From NCBI GenBank assembly GCA_903970285.1, contig CAJCHN010000028.1, positions 1 through 43,348 of the forward strand: a stretch of 43,348 nucleotides of DNA. The letters run 5' to 3'. How positions within the stretch are numbered: the first letter of the stretch is position 1; the number at the start of each line of letters is the position of its first letter. This document shows, one piece after another, positions 14,155 through 21,768 of this stretch. Under the pieces are notes generated by a model. It ran no database searches and was not told where the DNA came from. It was given only the letters and a program-made list of their open reading frames with translations. Source of the stretch: Rhodanobacteraceae bacterium (lineage in GTDB: Bacteria > Acidobacteriota > Terriglobia > Terriglobales > Acidobacteriaceae). A program made the translations under genes and the position numbers.

Positions 14155-15315
14155 CATGTTGCTCCAGTAGAGAGGGCGCGGGATCGTCCGCGTGACGATG
14201 GCCCTGACGCCTTGCTGCTGAAGCCTTTGTTGAGCATCCTCTGCGTCCGCAGTCGACCGGTAGAGGCCGAACAGGGCAGAGCCTGAGCCGGAGAGCGCCG
14301 CGTAAACGGCTTCGCTCTGTGGCGGAGATCCCATCAAAAGTCGCTTGATTGCACCAAGAAGGGGATTCTGAGGAAAGACGACGGTTTCAAAGTCGTTTAC
14401 GATCCCGGTGCGGACAAGCGCGAGAAGGGTATTCCCGGCCAGATCAATCTCGAATCCGCTCGTGTCGTTTGGCTGGAAACCAGCCTCCAGACTGTTGTGA
14501 CATTGCTCACGAGCGAGCCCCTGCAGATTCTCAGGGCCGTCCAGGTTTGATTGACCTGAACTCGGTTTCGGAAAGATACCAGAGGCACCAGACCCGCTGC
14601 TTTCGTCCTGCGTCCCTGAACTCTGTTTCGCAGAGGCCGGGTTGCCGAAGACGGATGCGTAAGTTTGGCCCAACTGTTCGAGAGTACCGCGAATCGCGGG
14701 ATTAAGCAAATCGGGCTCGCTTCTGGCGGCCAGCAGGGCGTCCCAGTCGCGAAACGCCTGCGGCGTCGAGACGCCGACATCCGGCAGGGCGATCACACAT
14801 GGGATTTCGGCCTCGCCGCGCAGCGTGACGGCGGGTGCGGCCCGCACCACCTGTCCGCGGTCCGCGCCGAGAACGGAGCCGCCGATCAGAAACAGCGGCA
14901 CGTCCGAACCAACCTCCGCCGCCAGCGCAAGCCGGTCGGCGTCGGGGAGCCGCATGCCCAGTTCGCGTTCGAGGCCGATCAGCGCGGCCGCAGCATTGGC
15001 CGAGCCGGCGCCCATGCCGCCCTGGATGGGCAGGTTTTTCTGGATGCGAAGATTGACGATGGCCGAAACGCCGAGGTGGTCGAGAGCCTTGACGACCATC
15101 TTCCAGGCGGTGTTGCGGCCGTCGCGCGGCACCCGGGGATCGTTCGAGGTGAGCTGGATGCGGGTGCGGCCGGCGGTGCGAGCGGTAACGGTCACCACGT
15201 CGTGCAGCGCCAGCGTCTGGTAGAGCGTGACCAGCGAGTGGAAGCCGTCCGGACGGGGCGGCCCGATGGCCAGGCCCAGGTTGATCTTGGAGTAGGAACG
15301 GACCTGCGACGGCAT
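14143..15315 (-). CDS. ispE: 4-diphosphocytidyl-2-C-methyl-D-erythritol kinase with internal insertion
   Basis: The 390-residue GHMP kinase of the MEP isoprenoid pathway phosphorylates CDP-methylerythritol. It shows VRSYSKINLGLAIGPPRPDG, LPIQGGMGAGSANAAAAL (ATP loop), AEVGSDVPLFLIGGS and C-terminal AALSGSGSALFGLY. The family is 280-310 residues. The excess is a hydrophilic insert at about residues 220-285, of the SAKQSSGTQDESSGSGASG type, with two related Ser-Ser-Gly units. All catalytic motifs lie outside it, so the enzyme is probably active. The ATG at 15315 follows a TAGAAT box by 6 nt. It is the first gene of the ispE-tRNA-prs cluster. Confidence 0.94.
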   Translation of the reverse strand: MPSQVRSYSKINLGLAIGPPRPDGFHSLVTLYQTLALHDVVTVTARTAGRTRIQLTSNDPRVPRDGRNTAWKMVVKALDHLGVSAIVNLRIQKNLPIQGGMGAGSANAAAALIGLERELGMRLPDADRLALAAEVGSDVPLFLIGGSVLGADRGQVVRAAPAVTLRGEAEIPCVIALPDVGVSTPQAFRDWDALLAARSEPDLLNPAIRGTLEQLGQTYASVFGNPASAKQSSGTQDESSGSGASGIFPKPSSGQSNLDGPENLQGLAREQCHNSLEAGFQPNDTSGFEIDLAGNTLLALVRTGIVNDFETVVFPQNPLLGAIKRLLMGSPPQSEAVYAALSGSGSALFGLYRSTADAEDAQQRLQQQGVRAIVTRTIPRPLYWSNMFAE

Positions 15316-15321
15316 CTGACT

Positions 15322-15327
15322 ATTCTA
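15322..15327 (-). promoter_or_regulatory. Candidate -10 hexamer (TAGAAT), 6 nt before ispE
   Basis: TAGAAT on the minus strand ends 6 nt before ATG 15315, with ATGCCG as a poor -35 at 17 nt. The geometry suggests a leaderless ispE transcript. Confidence 0.4.
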
Positions 15328-15499
15328 GGCGGCAGTCGACACAACGGCATGCCACCCCTGAAGCCGGATGACACCGGTCTGGAACAGGAGATTCAAGAAT
15401 CAAAATTGCCAGGCGAGGCGACTCACAGCGATCAGATTGTCTGGGGGATAACCGACCGGCGGCGGGGCGTGCTCCCGGCGAAATCGGAAGCATGGTTGG

Positions 15500-16810
15500 T
15501 TATTCGTATTTGAGGGTTTCGACCGGGTCCAGCGCGGCGGCGCGGATGGCGGGCAGCATACCGAAAAATACGCCCACCGCCACGCAGGTCAGGAGCGCGA
15601 TCACGGCCGACCAGTAGGAGACCGGAAGCTGGAACGGGGTGAGGAAGCCAACCGAGAGCGGGATGGCCAGGCCGACAAGGGTGCCGACGAAGCCGCCGGC
15701 CAGCGAGAGGAAGACCGCCTCGGTGAGGAACTGCAACCGGATTTCGCGGCTGGTGGCGCCGAGCGCCTTGCGAATGCCGATCTCGCGCGTACGGGCACTC
15801 ACGTTGGCGTACATCGAATTCATTATGCCGACGCCGGAGACGATGAGCGTGACCAGCGAGGCCAGGCCGAGCACCAGCGTCAGTCCGTCAGCGATATTGC
15901 CTGCGATACGGATCATGCCGGTGAGAATCACGGCGTTGTAGATCGATGTAGGCCGGTGCCGGCTGCGGATGATGTCGGTAATCTGGCGCGAGGCCGGCTC
16001 GACGTTGGCCGAGTCTTTCATGGTGAAGAAGATCTCCTTCACCTTGTCGGTCCCGGTAAAGTAGCGGGCGACTTCGTACGGAATGAGGATGGTCTGCTCG
16101 CTGATTTCGGAGAAGCCAAACGTATCGAAGCTCTCCTCGAAGACACCGATGATGGTGAAGGGGATGCCGCGGATGGAGATGCTTTGTCCCACCGCTTCAG
16201 ACGGCGAGTGGAAGAGGGCCTTGGCCAGCGGCGTCACCAGGACGGCGACTTTGGTGTGCAGCAGCGCGTCCTGATCGTCGAAGAAGCGGCCGGCGACGAT
16301 CTTCAGGTTGCGCACCTCTTTATATTGCGGCGAGACGCCGAGCAGCATGGTGTCTTTGGTGATGCCGCCGCCCATGCTGATCACAGCATGGTCTTCGAGC
16401 ATGGGCGAGGAGGCGATGATGCCCGGCACCTGGTTCAGCACGGCGTCCATATCTTCGCGCGTCATGTTGTCGGGCGAACTGGTGTTGTCCGGGCCGATGA
16501 CGTTGCCGCCGCCGTACTGCATCTCGATCTTGTTGGGACCGATGGAGGCAAGTTGCTCGAGCGCGTACTGCTTTCCGGTCAGGCCCAGGGTGGTCACCAG
16601 GATGATCGAGGCGGAACCGATGACCATGCCCAGCATGGTCAGCAGGAAGCGCACCTTCGACGCGCGGAAGCTGTCGATGGCGAGATGAACGGTTTCGCGG
16701 AAGGCGATGGTTGAGGTTGCGCTGGCCAGCGTCAGGTCAAAGCTGGTCCGCCCCAGCTTGACGGCCGGTTCAGGAGCCGCAGCCGGTTTGGGTGGAGTCG
16801 CGGTCGCCAT
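15500..16810 (-). CDS. MacB/FtsX-type ABC transporter permease
   Basis: The 436-residue membrane protein has a Pro/Ala-rich cytosolic head, TM1 (about 53-75, KVRFLLTMLGMVIGSASIIL), a large periplasmic MacB-like domain (80-295, including DNMTREDMDAVLNQVPGI and LLGVSPQYKEVRNLKIVAGR), then three TM helices. These are AGNIADGLTLVLGLASLVTL, ARTREIGIRKALGATSREIR followed by LQFLTEAVFLSLAGG, and the terminal SYWSAVIALLTCVAVGVFFG. The FtsX signature and the end PAIRAAALDPVETLKYE are typical. MacB-type permeases work with a separate ATPase and often an HlyD-like adaptor; neither is next to it. The substrate is unknown. A TAGAAT box lies at 16827-16832. The 184-nt gap to ispE shows no gene. Confidence 0.93.
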   Translation of the reverse strand: MATATPPKPAAAPEPAVKLGRTSFDLTLASATSTIAFRETVHLAIDSFRASKVRFLLTMLGMVIGSASIILVTTLGLTGKQYALEQLASIGPNKIEMQYGGGNVIGPDNTSSPDNMTREDMDAVLNQVPGIIASSPMLEDHAVISMGGGITKDTMLLGVSPQYKEVRNLKIVAGRFFDDQDALLHTKVAVLVTPLAKALFHSPSEAVGQSISIRGIPFTIIGVFEESFDTFGFSEISEQTILIPYEVARYFTGTDKVKEIFFTMKDSANVEPASRQITDIIRSRHRPTSIYNAVILTGMIRIAGNIADGLTLVLGLASLVTLIVSGVGIMNSMYANVSARTREIGIRKALGATSREIRLQFLTEAVFLSLAGGFVGTLVGLAIPLSVGFLTPFQLPVSYWSAVIALLTCVAVGVFFGMLPAIRAAALDPVETLKYE

Positions 16811-16982
16811 CTCGATGAATCTTTAGATTCTAGCGGCAGCATTCGGGTGCAGCGCATTTGCGGGAGAGTTTTTGCCTTCGGCCGGGCGCACAGCACGCCA
16901 CATACCGGGGCAGAAGGCCAACATGCCAAGGCCAACCTGCGGCTTCGCCGGGGCCTCTAACAAAGTGGAATTAGGAGAAACG

Positions 16983-17447
16983 ATGTCTTACCTCAAAGCA
17001 CTTGCACTGTCGGTTGGGTCCATCGCTCTGCTGGGCGCCGGCTCGGGTACCCCGGGCCAGGTTTCAATCGGCGTCAACATCGGCGCGCCGCCGGCTTGCC
17101 CCTACGGCTATTTCGACTATCCCCCGTATGACTGCGCACCCTACGGCTACTACGGTCCGGACTGGTTTGCCGGTGGCGTCTTCATCGGAGCGGGTCCGTG
17201 GTTCCATGGTCCGCGCGGATTTTATGGACACGTGGACAATCGTTACGACCCGCATCACGGGTATCACGGTCCGTTGCCCGACCGCGGAGCGCAGCCCTTC
17301 GCCCACTTCCACGGGAATGTGGCAATCGATGGACACGGCCAGGTAGGCAACCCCGGGCACGATGGCGGCGGAGAACATTTCGGCGGTTACCAGGGCTTTC
17401 ACGGCGGACCTCCCGGCGGCGGATTCCATGGCGGCGGGCATCACTAA
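16983..17447 (+). CDS. Small secreted Gly/His/Tyr-rich protein
   Basis: The 154-residue protein has a signal peptide (MSYLKALALSVGSIALLGAG, cleavage near GTPGQ). The mature part carries two Cys (PPACPYGYF and YDCAPYGYYG) and many aromatic-Gly units (GPWFHGPRGFYGHVDNRYD). It ends in a GFHGGPPGGGFHGGGHH tail rich in His and Gly. I recognise no named family with certainty. The His-rich end could bind metals, or the protein may be a surface or matrix component. AGGAG at about 16972-16976 sets the start; an in-frame upstream codon at 16872 lacks support. It is monocistronic, convergent with the nucleoside hydrolase gene. Confidence 0.8.
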   Translation: MSYLKALALSVGSIALLGAGSGTPGQVSIGVNIGAPPACPYGYFDYPPYDCAPYGYYGPDWFAGGVFIGAGPWFHGPRGFYGHVDNRYDPHHGYHGPLPDRGAQPFAHFHGNVAIDGHGQVGNPGHDGGGEHFGGYQGFHGGPPGGGFHGGGHH

Positions 17448-17477
17448 GCCGCGCGAGTGGCATTTAGCTAACGGTTC

Positions 17478-17513
17478 TACGTTCTACGGATGATGACCCA
17501 AGGGTAGAACGTA
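17478..17513. terminator. 10-bp inverted repeat between convergent genes (dispersed motif, copy 4)
   Basis: TACGTTCTAC (17478-17487) and GTAGAACGTA (17504-17513) are perfect inverted repeats around a 16-nt loop, directly between two convergent genes. The arms are the GTTCTACGTT motif seen elsewhere. It may act as a bidirectional transcription stop. Confidence 0.5.
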
Positions 17514-17526
17514 CAAACCGAACTGC

Positions 17527-18618
17527 TCATTTGTGCGGCGGCAGCTGCATTAGCGCCACGAACTCCCGGGTAAACCGGGGCAGATCGAGGTCATCCTGCA
17601 CATGAACCTGTTGCAGGTCGAGATCGGGCCTGGTGGCCGATGTCCAGGCCAGGGTGTCTCCATAGCTGGCAGTGTGCGCGATGTCCACGTCGAGATACAG
17701 CAGCCGTTCGGCGGTGATGATCTTCGGATCGAGCCAGGCTGCCGCCGCCAGTTCGTCCCAGAGATAATATTTCTCCTGCGACCACCGGGCGATGTACTGC
17801 GCGGCCGGGGTCTTCGCGGCGGCGATCTCACCCAGCATGGCCTGGGTAAAGCTTGCCTTGATCGAGATGTCGACATCCGTCAGGTCGATGCGCGGCCAGT
17901 GCGCCCGCAGCGTGATGTGCGCGGCCTCGGGATCGAACCAGAAGTTGAACTCGTGGTGGGGATTGAGCGCGAACTCCGGGTCGGCCTGCCCGGGATTGAG
18001 GCTGCCACCCATGATGACGATCCCCTGGGTCAATTCGGCGAAGTGCGGATCAATGGCAAGCGCTAACGCGATGTTCGTCAGGGGGCCGGCGGCATAGATC
18101 GTCACCTGGTGCGGATGCTCGCGCACCTGCCGAACCAGGAAATGGGCTGCGTCTTCGTCCAGCGGCCGGATGGTGGGTGCGCCTTCGGGCAGCGGCGGAA
18201 CCACCTCAGCCGGGTGGGCGTCTGCCGAGCCCGTGCCCGCGCGATGATCGCCGAAAGCGCCCAGCCACCCGACCTTGCCGTAAAGCCCGGTGTACAGCGC
18301 GGTCTCGCGCTGAGTGCGCACCAGCGGGTAGATGGCGCCCGGCACCACCGGCACGTCGGCCCGCTGGATCAGTTCGAGCATGCGCAGGGTGTGCTGCACC
18401 TCCTCCGGCTCCCATGCGTTTCCGCTGACCATGGTGATGCCAAGCACCTTCACCTGTGGCGCCTGCAGGAGCACCATCATCGCCATCTGGTTGGAGCCGC
18501 CGGGGCCGGAGCCGTCCTGGTCGATCAGGACCATGCGCTGCTGAGTGAAGGCCACTCCCGGCAACGCGCACAGGAGAGAGAGCAGGCGCCAGCGGCGCGA
18601 AGCGAGGCGTGAGGGCAT
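17527..18618 (-). CDS. Secreted nucleoside hydrolase-family protein with unusual active site
   Basis: The 363-residue IU-nucleoside hydrolase-fold protein starts MPSRLASRRWRLLSLLCALP, a signal peptide. Family features include VLGITMVSGNAWEPEEVQHT, RADVPVVPGA, VTIYAAGPLTNIALAL, IVIMGGSLNPGQADPEFALN, and HHEFNFWFDPEAAHITLRA. The usual Ca-binding N-terminal motif DxDxxxDD is here DQDGSGPGGSN (33-43), which keeps two Asp but lacks the DD pair. The usual HD near the C-terminus is LWDELAAAAWLDP (Trp for His). Canonical enzymes split ribonucleosides to base and ribose, so activity or substrate may differ here. Start 18618 is chosen for the signal peptide; 18642 is a possible GTG start. It is monocistronic. 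Confidence 0.85.
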   Translation of the reverse strand: MPSRLASRRWRLLSLLCALPGVAFTQQRMVLIDQDGSGPGGSNQMAMMVLLQAPQVKVLGITMVSGNAWEPEEVQHTLRMLELIQRADVPVVPGAIYPLVRTQRETALYTGLYGKVGWLGAFGDHRAGTGSADAHPAEVVPPLPEGAPTIRPLDEDAAHFLVRQVREHPHQVTIYAAGPLTNIALALAIDPHFAELTQGIVIMGGSLNPGQADPEFALNPHHEFNFWFDPEAAHITLRAHWPRIDLTDVDISIKASFTQAMLGEIAAAKTPAAQYIARWSQEKYYLWDELAAAAWLDPKIITAERLLYLDVDIAHTASYGDTLAWTSATRPDLDLQQVHVQDDLDLPRFTREFVALMQLPPHK

Positions 18619-18748
18619 CGGGCGAACGAGACCTTTCTCCACTGGAAGGATGGGCGCAGGAGGGCGAGCGAATGAAGTGGCTTGGTGCTAGCGTACACGC
18701 AGAGCGGCTGAACGGCGGCGTCGATTTGAGCGAACCGCGAAGTCCGGC

Positions 18749-18778
18749 TTGGCGGCGGCGCGAAGCGCGTACTACACT
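18749..18778 (+). promoter_or_regulatory. Candidate promoter for tRNA-Ser
   Basis: TTGGCG (18749-18754), an 18-nt spacer and TACACT (18773-18778) end 9 nt before the tRNA 5' end. This is a reasonable sigma-70 promoter by position. Confidence 0.35.
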
Positions 18779-18787
18779 TCAAGGCGG

Positions 18788-18877
18788 GGAAGAGTGGCCG
18801 AGTGGTTGATGGCTCCAGTCTTGAAAACTGGCGTACTCGAAAGGGTATCGGGGGTTCGAATCCCTCCTCTTCCGCCA
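18788..18877 (+). tRNA. tRNA-Ser (UGA anticodon)
   Basis: Acceptor GGAAGAG pairs with CTCTTCC. Anticodon stem CCAGT/ACTGG encloses CTTGAAA with anticodon TGA. A class II variable arm (GTACTCGAAAGGGTATC) precedes the T arm GGGGG TTCGAAT CCCTC. Discriminator G and CCA are encoded. Total length is 90 nt. Confidence 0.97.
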
Positions 18878-19022
18878 CACCCTGCGTCGCGCGTCCCACC
18901 GGAGAATCCGTTCATGGTTCAGCGCGCTGTTCCCGGTTCAACTTCAGCACTGCTGTAATCGCATCCTACCGTGCATGGTTTCGGCGCGCGGCGGCTACGC
19001 GTGTCGTTCAGAGGGCAAGAGA

Positions 19023-20285
19023 ATGAGTGAAGGGTTGGAGCTTCCGCGGTTTTCAATCGGGGTTGGGGATCGGTTTGCCCACCAGGCCAAGGCTCAGCTG
19101 CAGGCGTGCATCCTGGCTGCCGAGGCCGGCGTCGAGGTGGTCCCGGTGTGGAACAAGTCGAACCGCGAGCACACCATCATCGGCTCCGAGCCCTCCGCCA
19201 CCCGGGCCGCCGCGGATTCGGCGGTGCGCGAAATGGGCTGGAGCAAGCCCTATTTCCTGGACGCCGACCACATCAACCTGAAGACGGTGCAGCGTTTTCT
19301 CGATCCGTGCGACTTCTTCACCCTGGATGTAGCCGACCTGATCGGGCAGGCGGCGAAGCCGGAGGATGTGCGGGAGTTCGTGAATCGCCATCATGAGCTG
19401 CTGGGCGAGATCACCATCCCGCAGATCGATCATCCCTTCCACATCGACCGCGCCTTCGTGGAAGGCGTGGCCAACAAGTTTCTTGCCGCCATACAGCAGG
19501 CTGCGGCCATCTACGAGCTGCTGGCGGAGACCAAGGGCATCGGCCGGTTTGTACCCGAAATCTCCATGGACGAAACCGACTGGCCGCAGTCCCCGATCGA
19601 GCTGCTGGTCATCCTGGCGATGATCGCGGATGAAAAGATTCCCATTCAGACCATCGCACCGAAGTTCACCGGGCGCTTCAACAAGGGGGTCGACTACGCG
19701 GGCGATCTGGAACAGTTCTCGAAAGAGTTCAACGAAGACCTGGCCACCATCGCCTTCGCCGTCCACACCTACGGACTGCCGAAGAATCTGAAGCTGAGCG
19801 TGCACTCGGGCTCGGACAAGTTCTCCATCTATCCGGCGATTCATGAGGCGATCCAGCGCTTCGGCGCGGGGGTTCATCTGAAGACGGCCGGCACCACCTG
19901 GCTCGAAGAGCTGATCGGCCTGGCGGAGGCGGGGGGGAGCGGGCTTGAGATCGCCCGCGAGGTCTATGCCGATGCCTTCGCGCACATGGACGAACTCACC
20001 CAGCCCTATGCAACCGTGATCCAGATCGAATCCGCCGCGCTGCCGGCGCCCGAAGCCGTCAATGGCTGGACGCCCGCGCAGTTTACCGGCGCCCTGCGCC
20101 ACGATCAGAACAACCCGGCCTACAACCCGAGCTTCCGGCAGCTGCTGCACGTCGGCTTCAAGGTGGCGGCGAAGATGGGTCCGCGTTACCTCGAAGCGCT
20201 CGAAGCCAACGAATCTGTGGTCGCCAGGAACGTCACCACCAACCTGTTCGAGCGGCACATCAAGCCGGTCTTTCTGGGCGTGTAG
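19023..20285 (+). CDS. uxaE: UxaE-type tagaturonate/fructuronate epimerase
   Basis: The 420-residue protein matches the UxaE family, which interconverts D-tagaturonate and D-fructuronate in galacturonate breakdown. Family-like segments are LPRFSIGVGDRFAHQAKAQL, WNKSNREHTIIG, YFLDADHINLKTVQRFLDPC, SMDETDWPQSPIELLVILAM, APKFTGRFNKGVDYAGD, KLSVHSGSDKFSIYPAIHEA and VHLKTAGTTWLEELIGLA. The His, Asp and Glu residues in these are likely metal ligands. ATG 19023 follows GAGGGCAAGAGA. The gene heads a run with gluconokinase (2-nt gap) and an SDR, which supports a sugar-acid route. The assignment is from remembered family features; a broader TIM-barrel isomerase is the alternative. Confidence 0.82.
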   Translation: MSEGLELPRFSIGVGDRFAHQAKAQLQACILAAEAGVEVVPVWNKSNREHTIIGSEPSATRAAADSAVREMGWSKPYFLDADHINLKTVQRFLDPCDFFTLDVADLIGQAAKPEDVREFVNRHHELLGEITIPQIDHPFHIDRAFVEGVANKFLAAIQQAAAIYELLAETKGIGRFVPEISMDETDWPQSPIELLVILAMIADEKIPIQTIAPKFTGRFNKGVDYAGDLEQFSKEFNEDLATIAFAVHTYGLPKNLKLSVHSGSDKFSIYPAIHEAIQRFGAGVHLKTAGTTWLEELIGLAEAGGSGLEIAREVYADAFAHMDELTQPYATVIQIESAALPAPEAVNGWTPAQFTGALRHDQNNPAYNPSFRQLLHVGFKVAAKMGPRYLEALEANESVVARNVTTNLFERHIKPVFLGV

Positions 20286-20287
20286 AC

Positions 20288-20782
20288 ATGATCGTCCTGC
20301 TGATGGGTGTCAGCGGCTCCGGGAAGACCACCATCGGAAGCCTGCTGGCCGAGCGCACCGGTGCCGTCTTTGCCGATGCCGACGACTTCCATCCCGCGGC
20401 GAACAAGCAGAAGATGGCTGCCGGCATTCCGCTCACCGACCAGGACCGGCAACCGTGGCTGGAGACGCTGAACCGGCTGCTGCGCGGCTGGGCGGAGGCG
20501 GGAACACGCGGCGTTCTGGCTTGTTCCGCACTGAAACAGAGCTACCGGCAGACGCTTGGCGACGGGCTGCCGCCGGCCACCCTCTGCACGATCTTTCTCG
20601 ACGGCTCGAAGGACTTGATCGCCGCCCGCCTCGCCGAACGGCACCATGAGTTCATGAACGCGAGCCTGCTCGACAGCCAGATGCAGACGCTGGAGCCGCC
20701 GGCAGATGGCCTGCGTGTGATAAACGACCGCTCGCCAGGCGAAGTGGTGAACGAGATCATGGCCAGGCTTAGAATCCCGTGA
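20288..20782 (+). CDS. gntK: Gluconokinase (GntK type)
   Basis: The 164-residue P-loop kinase phosphorylates D-gluconate to 6-phosphogluconate. The Walker A motif is GVSGSGKTT (residues 7-15). FADADDFHPAANKQKMAAGI and LTDQDRQPWLETL are signature GntK segments for substrate binding. ACSALKQSYRQTLGD follows, and FLDGSKDLIAARLAERHHEF carries the lid Arg. The length is usual (160-175). It starts 2 nt after the uxaE stop, so the two are co-transcribed. Position suggests it feeds gluconate or a related acid from the SDR step into the pentose phosphate or Entner-Doudoroff route. Confidence 0.93.
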   Translation: MIVLLMGVSGSGKTTIGSLLAERTGAVFADADDFHPAANKQKMAAGIPLTDQDRQPWLETLNRLLRGWAEAGTRGVLACSALKQSYRQTLGDGLPPATLCTIFLDGSKDLIAARLAERHHEFMNASLLDSQMQTLEPPADGLRVINDRSPGEVVNEIMARLRIP

Positions 20783-20840
20783 AACCGGGTTGATCGTCCG
20801 GCAAGCACAGCGCGAAGCCAACAGCTCTTCAGGAGAGACC

Positions 20841-21617
20841 ATGGGACACAAGCTTTTCGATCTCACCGGCAGGACGGCGGTCGTGGTTGGCGGTACCTCA
20901 GGCATCGGGCTGGCCATGGCGATCGGTCTGGCGGAGGCGGGCGCCGACGTGGTGGCGTCGTCGCGGCGGCCGGAGCAGGTCGATGAGGCCGCCCGCCAGA
21001 TCGAGCTCACCGGGCGCAGAACACTGCGGCTCACCTCCGACGTGGCCGATCGCGCCAGCCTGCAGGCGTTGTGCGACGGCGTCCTGGCCGGGTTCCAGAA
21101 GGTGGACATCCTGATCAACTGCGCGGGAAAGATCAAGCGCGAGCCCACGCTGACCGCCAGCGAAGAGACCTGGAACGACATCATGAACACCAACGTGACG
21201 GGCACGCTGCGCGCCTGTCAGATCTTCGGCAAACACATGCTGGAACGAGGCGCTGGCAGGATTATTAACATCGCCTCGCTCAACACCTTCGTCTCGCTCA
21301 AAGAGGTCACCGCGTACGCTGCTTCAAAGGCGGCGGTAGGCGCTCTCACCAAATCGCTGGCGGTGGAGTGGAGCAGCCAGGGCGTGAACGTGAACGCGAT
21401 CGCTCCGGGCGTCTTCCGGACCGCGCTCAACCAGAAGCTGCTGGATGAAAGCGAACGCGGTCACGAGCTGCGCATGCGCACGCCGATGGATCGATTCGGC
21501 ACGACCCCGGAGCTCGTCGGCGCGGCGATATTCCTTGCGAGCGATGCTGCCAGCTTCGTGACCGGCGAGATCCTGGTCGTCGACGGCGGCTTCCTGGCGA
21601 GTGGCGTCAACCAATAG
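20841..21617 (+). CDS. SDR oxidoreductase, gluconate 5-dehydrogenase / KduD-like
   Basis: The 258-residue classical SDR has GGTSGIG (about 18-24), ILINCAGKIKREPTLTASEE, a Ser in INIASLNTF, Tyr159 and Lys163 in YAASK, then VNVNAIAPGVFRTALNQKLL and ITGEILVVDGG-like VTGEILVVDGGFLASG. This pattern resembles gluconate 5-dehydrogenases and 2-deoxygluconate/KduD enzymes, which convert keto-gluconates or 5-keto-4-deoxyuronate. GGAGAG at about 20831 sets the start; the 58-nt gap to gntK is compatible with one operon. Genes for downstream steps (kdgK, kdgA, uxaC) are not in the window. The exact substrate is unresolved. Confidence 0.88.
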   Translation: MGHKLFDLTGRTAVVVGGTSGIGLAMAIGLAEAGADVVASSRRPEQVDEAARQIELTGRRTLRLTSDVADRASLQALCDGVLAGFQKVDILINCAGKIKREPTLTASEETWNDIMNTNVTGTLRACQIFGKHMLERGAGRIINIASLNTFVSLKEVTAYAASKAAVGALTKSLAVEWSSQGVNVNAIAPGVFRTALNQKLLDESERGHELRMRTPMDRFGTTPELVGAAIFLASDAASFVTGEILVVDGGFLASGVNQ

Positions 21618-21700
21618 GGCCGCTGTCATCCCAACCATCCTGTAGCCGCCTTCCCATCTCGCAGCGGCGGGAGACGACTGCGTCTCGAAATAAAACATTC

Positions 21701-21768
21701 TTGAACGCATTCAATAACTTCTTGCGTTCCATCTTTCGCCAGTGCAGTATTTGAACATGTTCAACAAC
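21701..21768. promoter_or_regulatory. Twin palindromes 50 bp apart, the second over the start codon
   Basis: TTGAACGCATTCAATAAC (21701-21718) and TTGAACATGTTCAACAAC (21751-21768) agree at 14 of 18 positions. Each contains an inverted TTGAA...TTCAA. They begin exactly 50 bp apart and flank a possible promoter, so a dimeric repressor could bind both. The second includes ATG 21757 and Asn codons, so part may be coding coincidence. Confidence 0.45.
21722..21750 (+). promoter_or_regulatory. Candidate promoter, 6 nt before start
   Basis: TTGCGT (21722-21727), a 17-nt spacer and CAGTAT (21745-21750) lie between the twin palindromes. The spacing is ideal and the hexamers are weak. A leaderless transcript from ATG 21757 would result. 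Confidence 0.35.

Noticed and set aside
18788..18877. tRNA-Ser as an integration site for a mobile island
   Set aside because: No integrase, no direct repeat of the tRNA 3' end and no foreign genes on either side.
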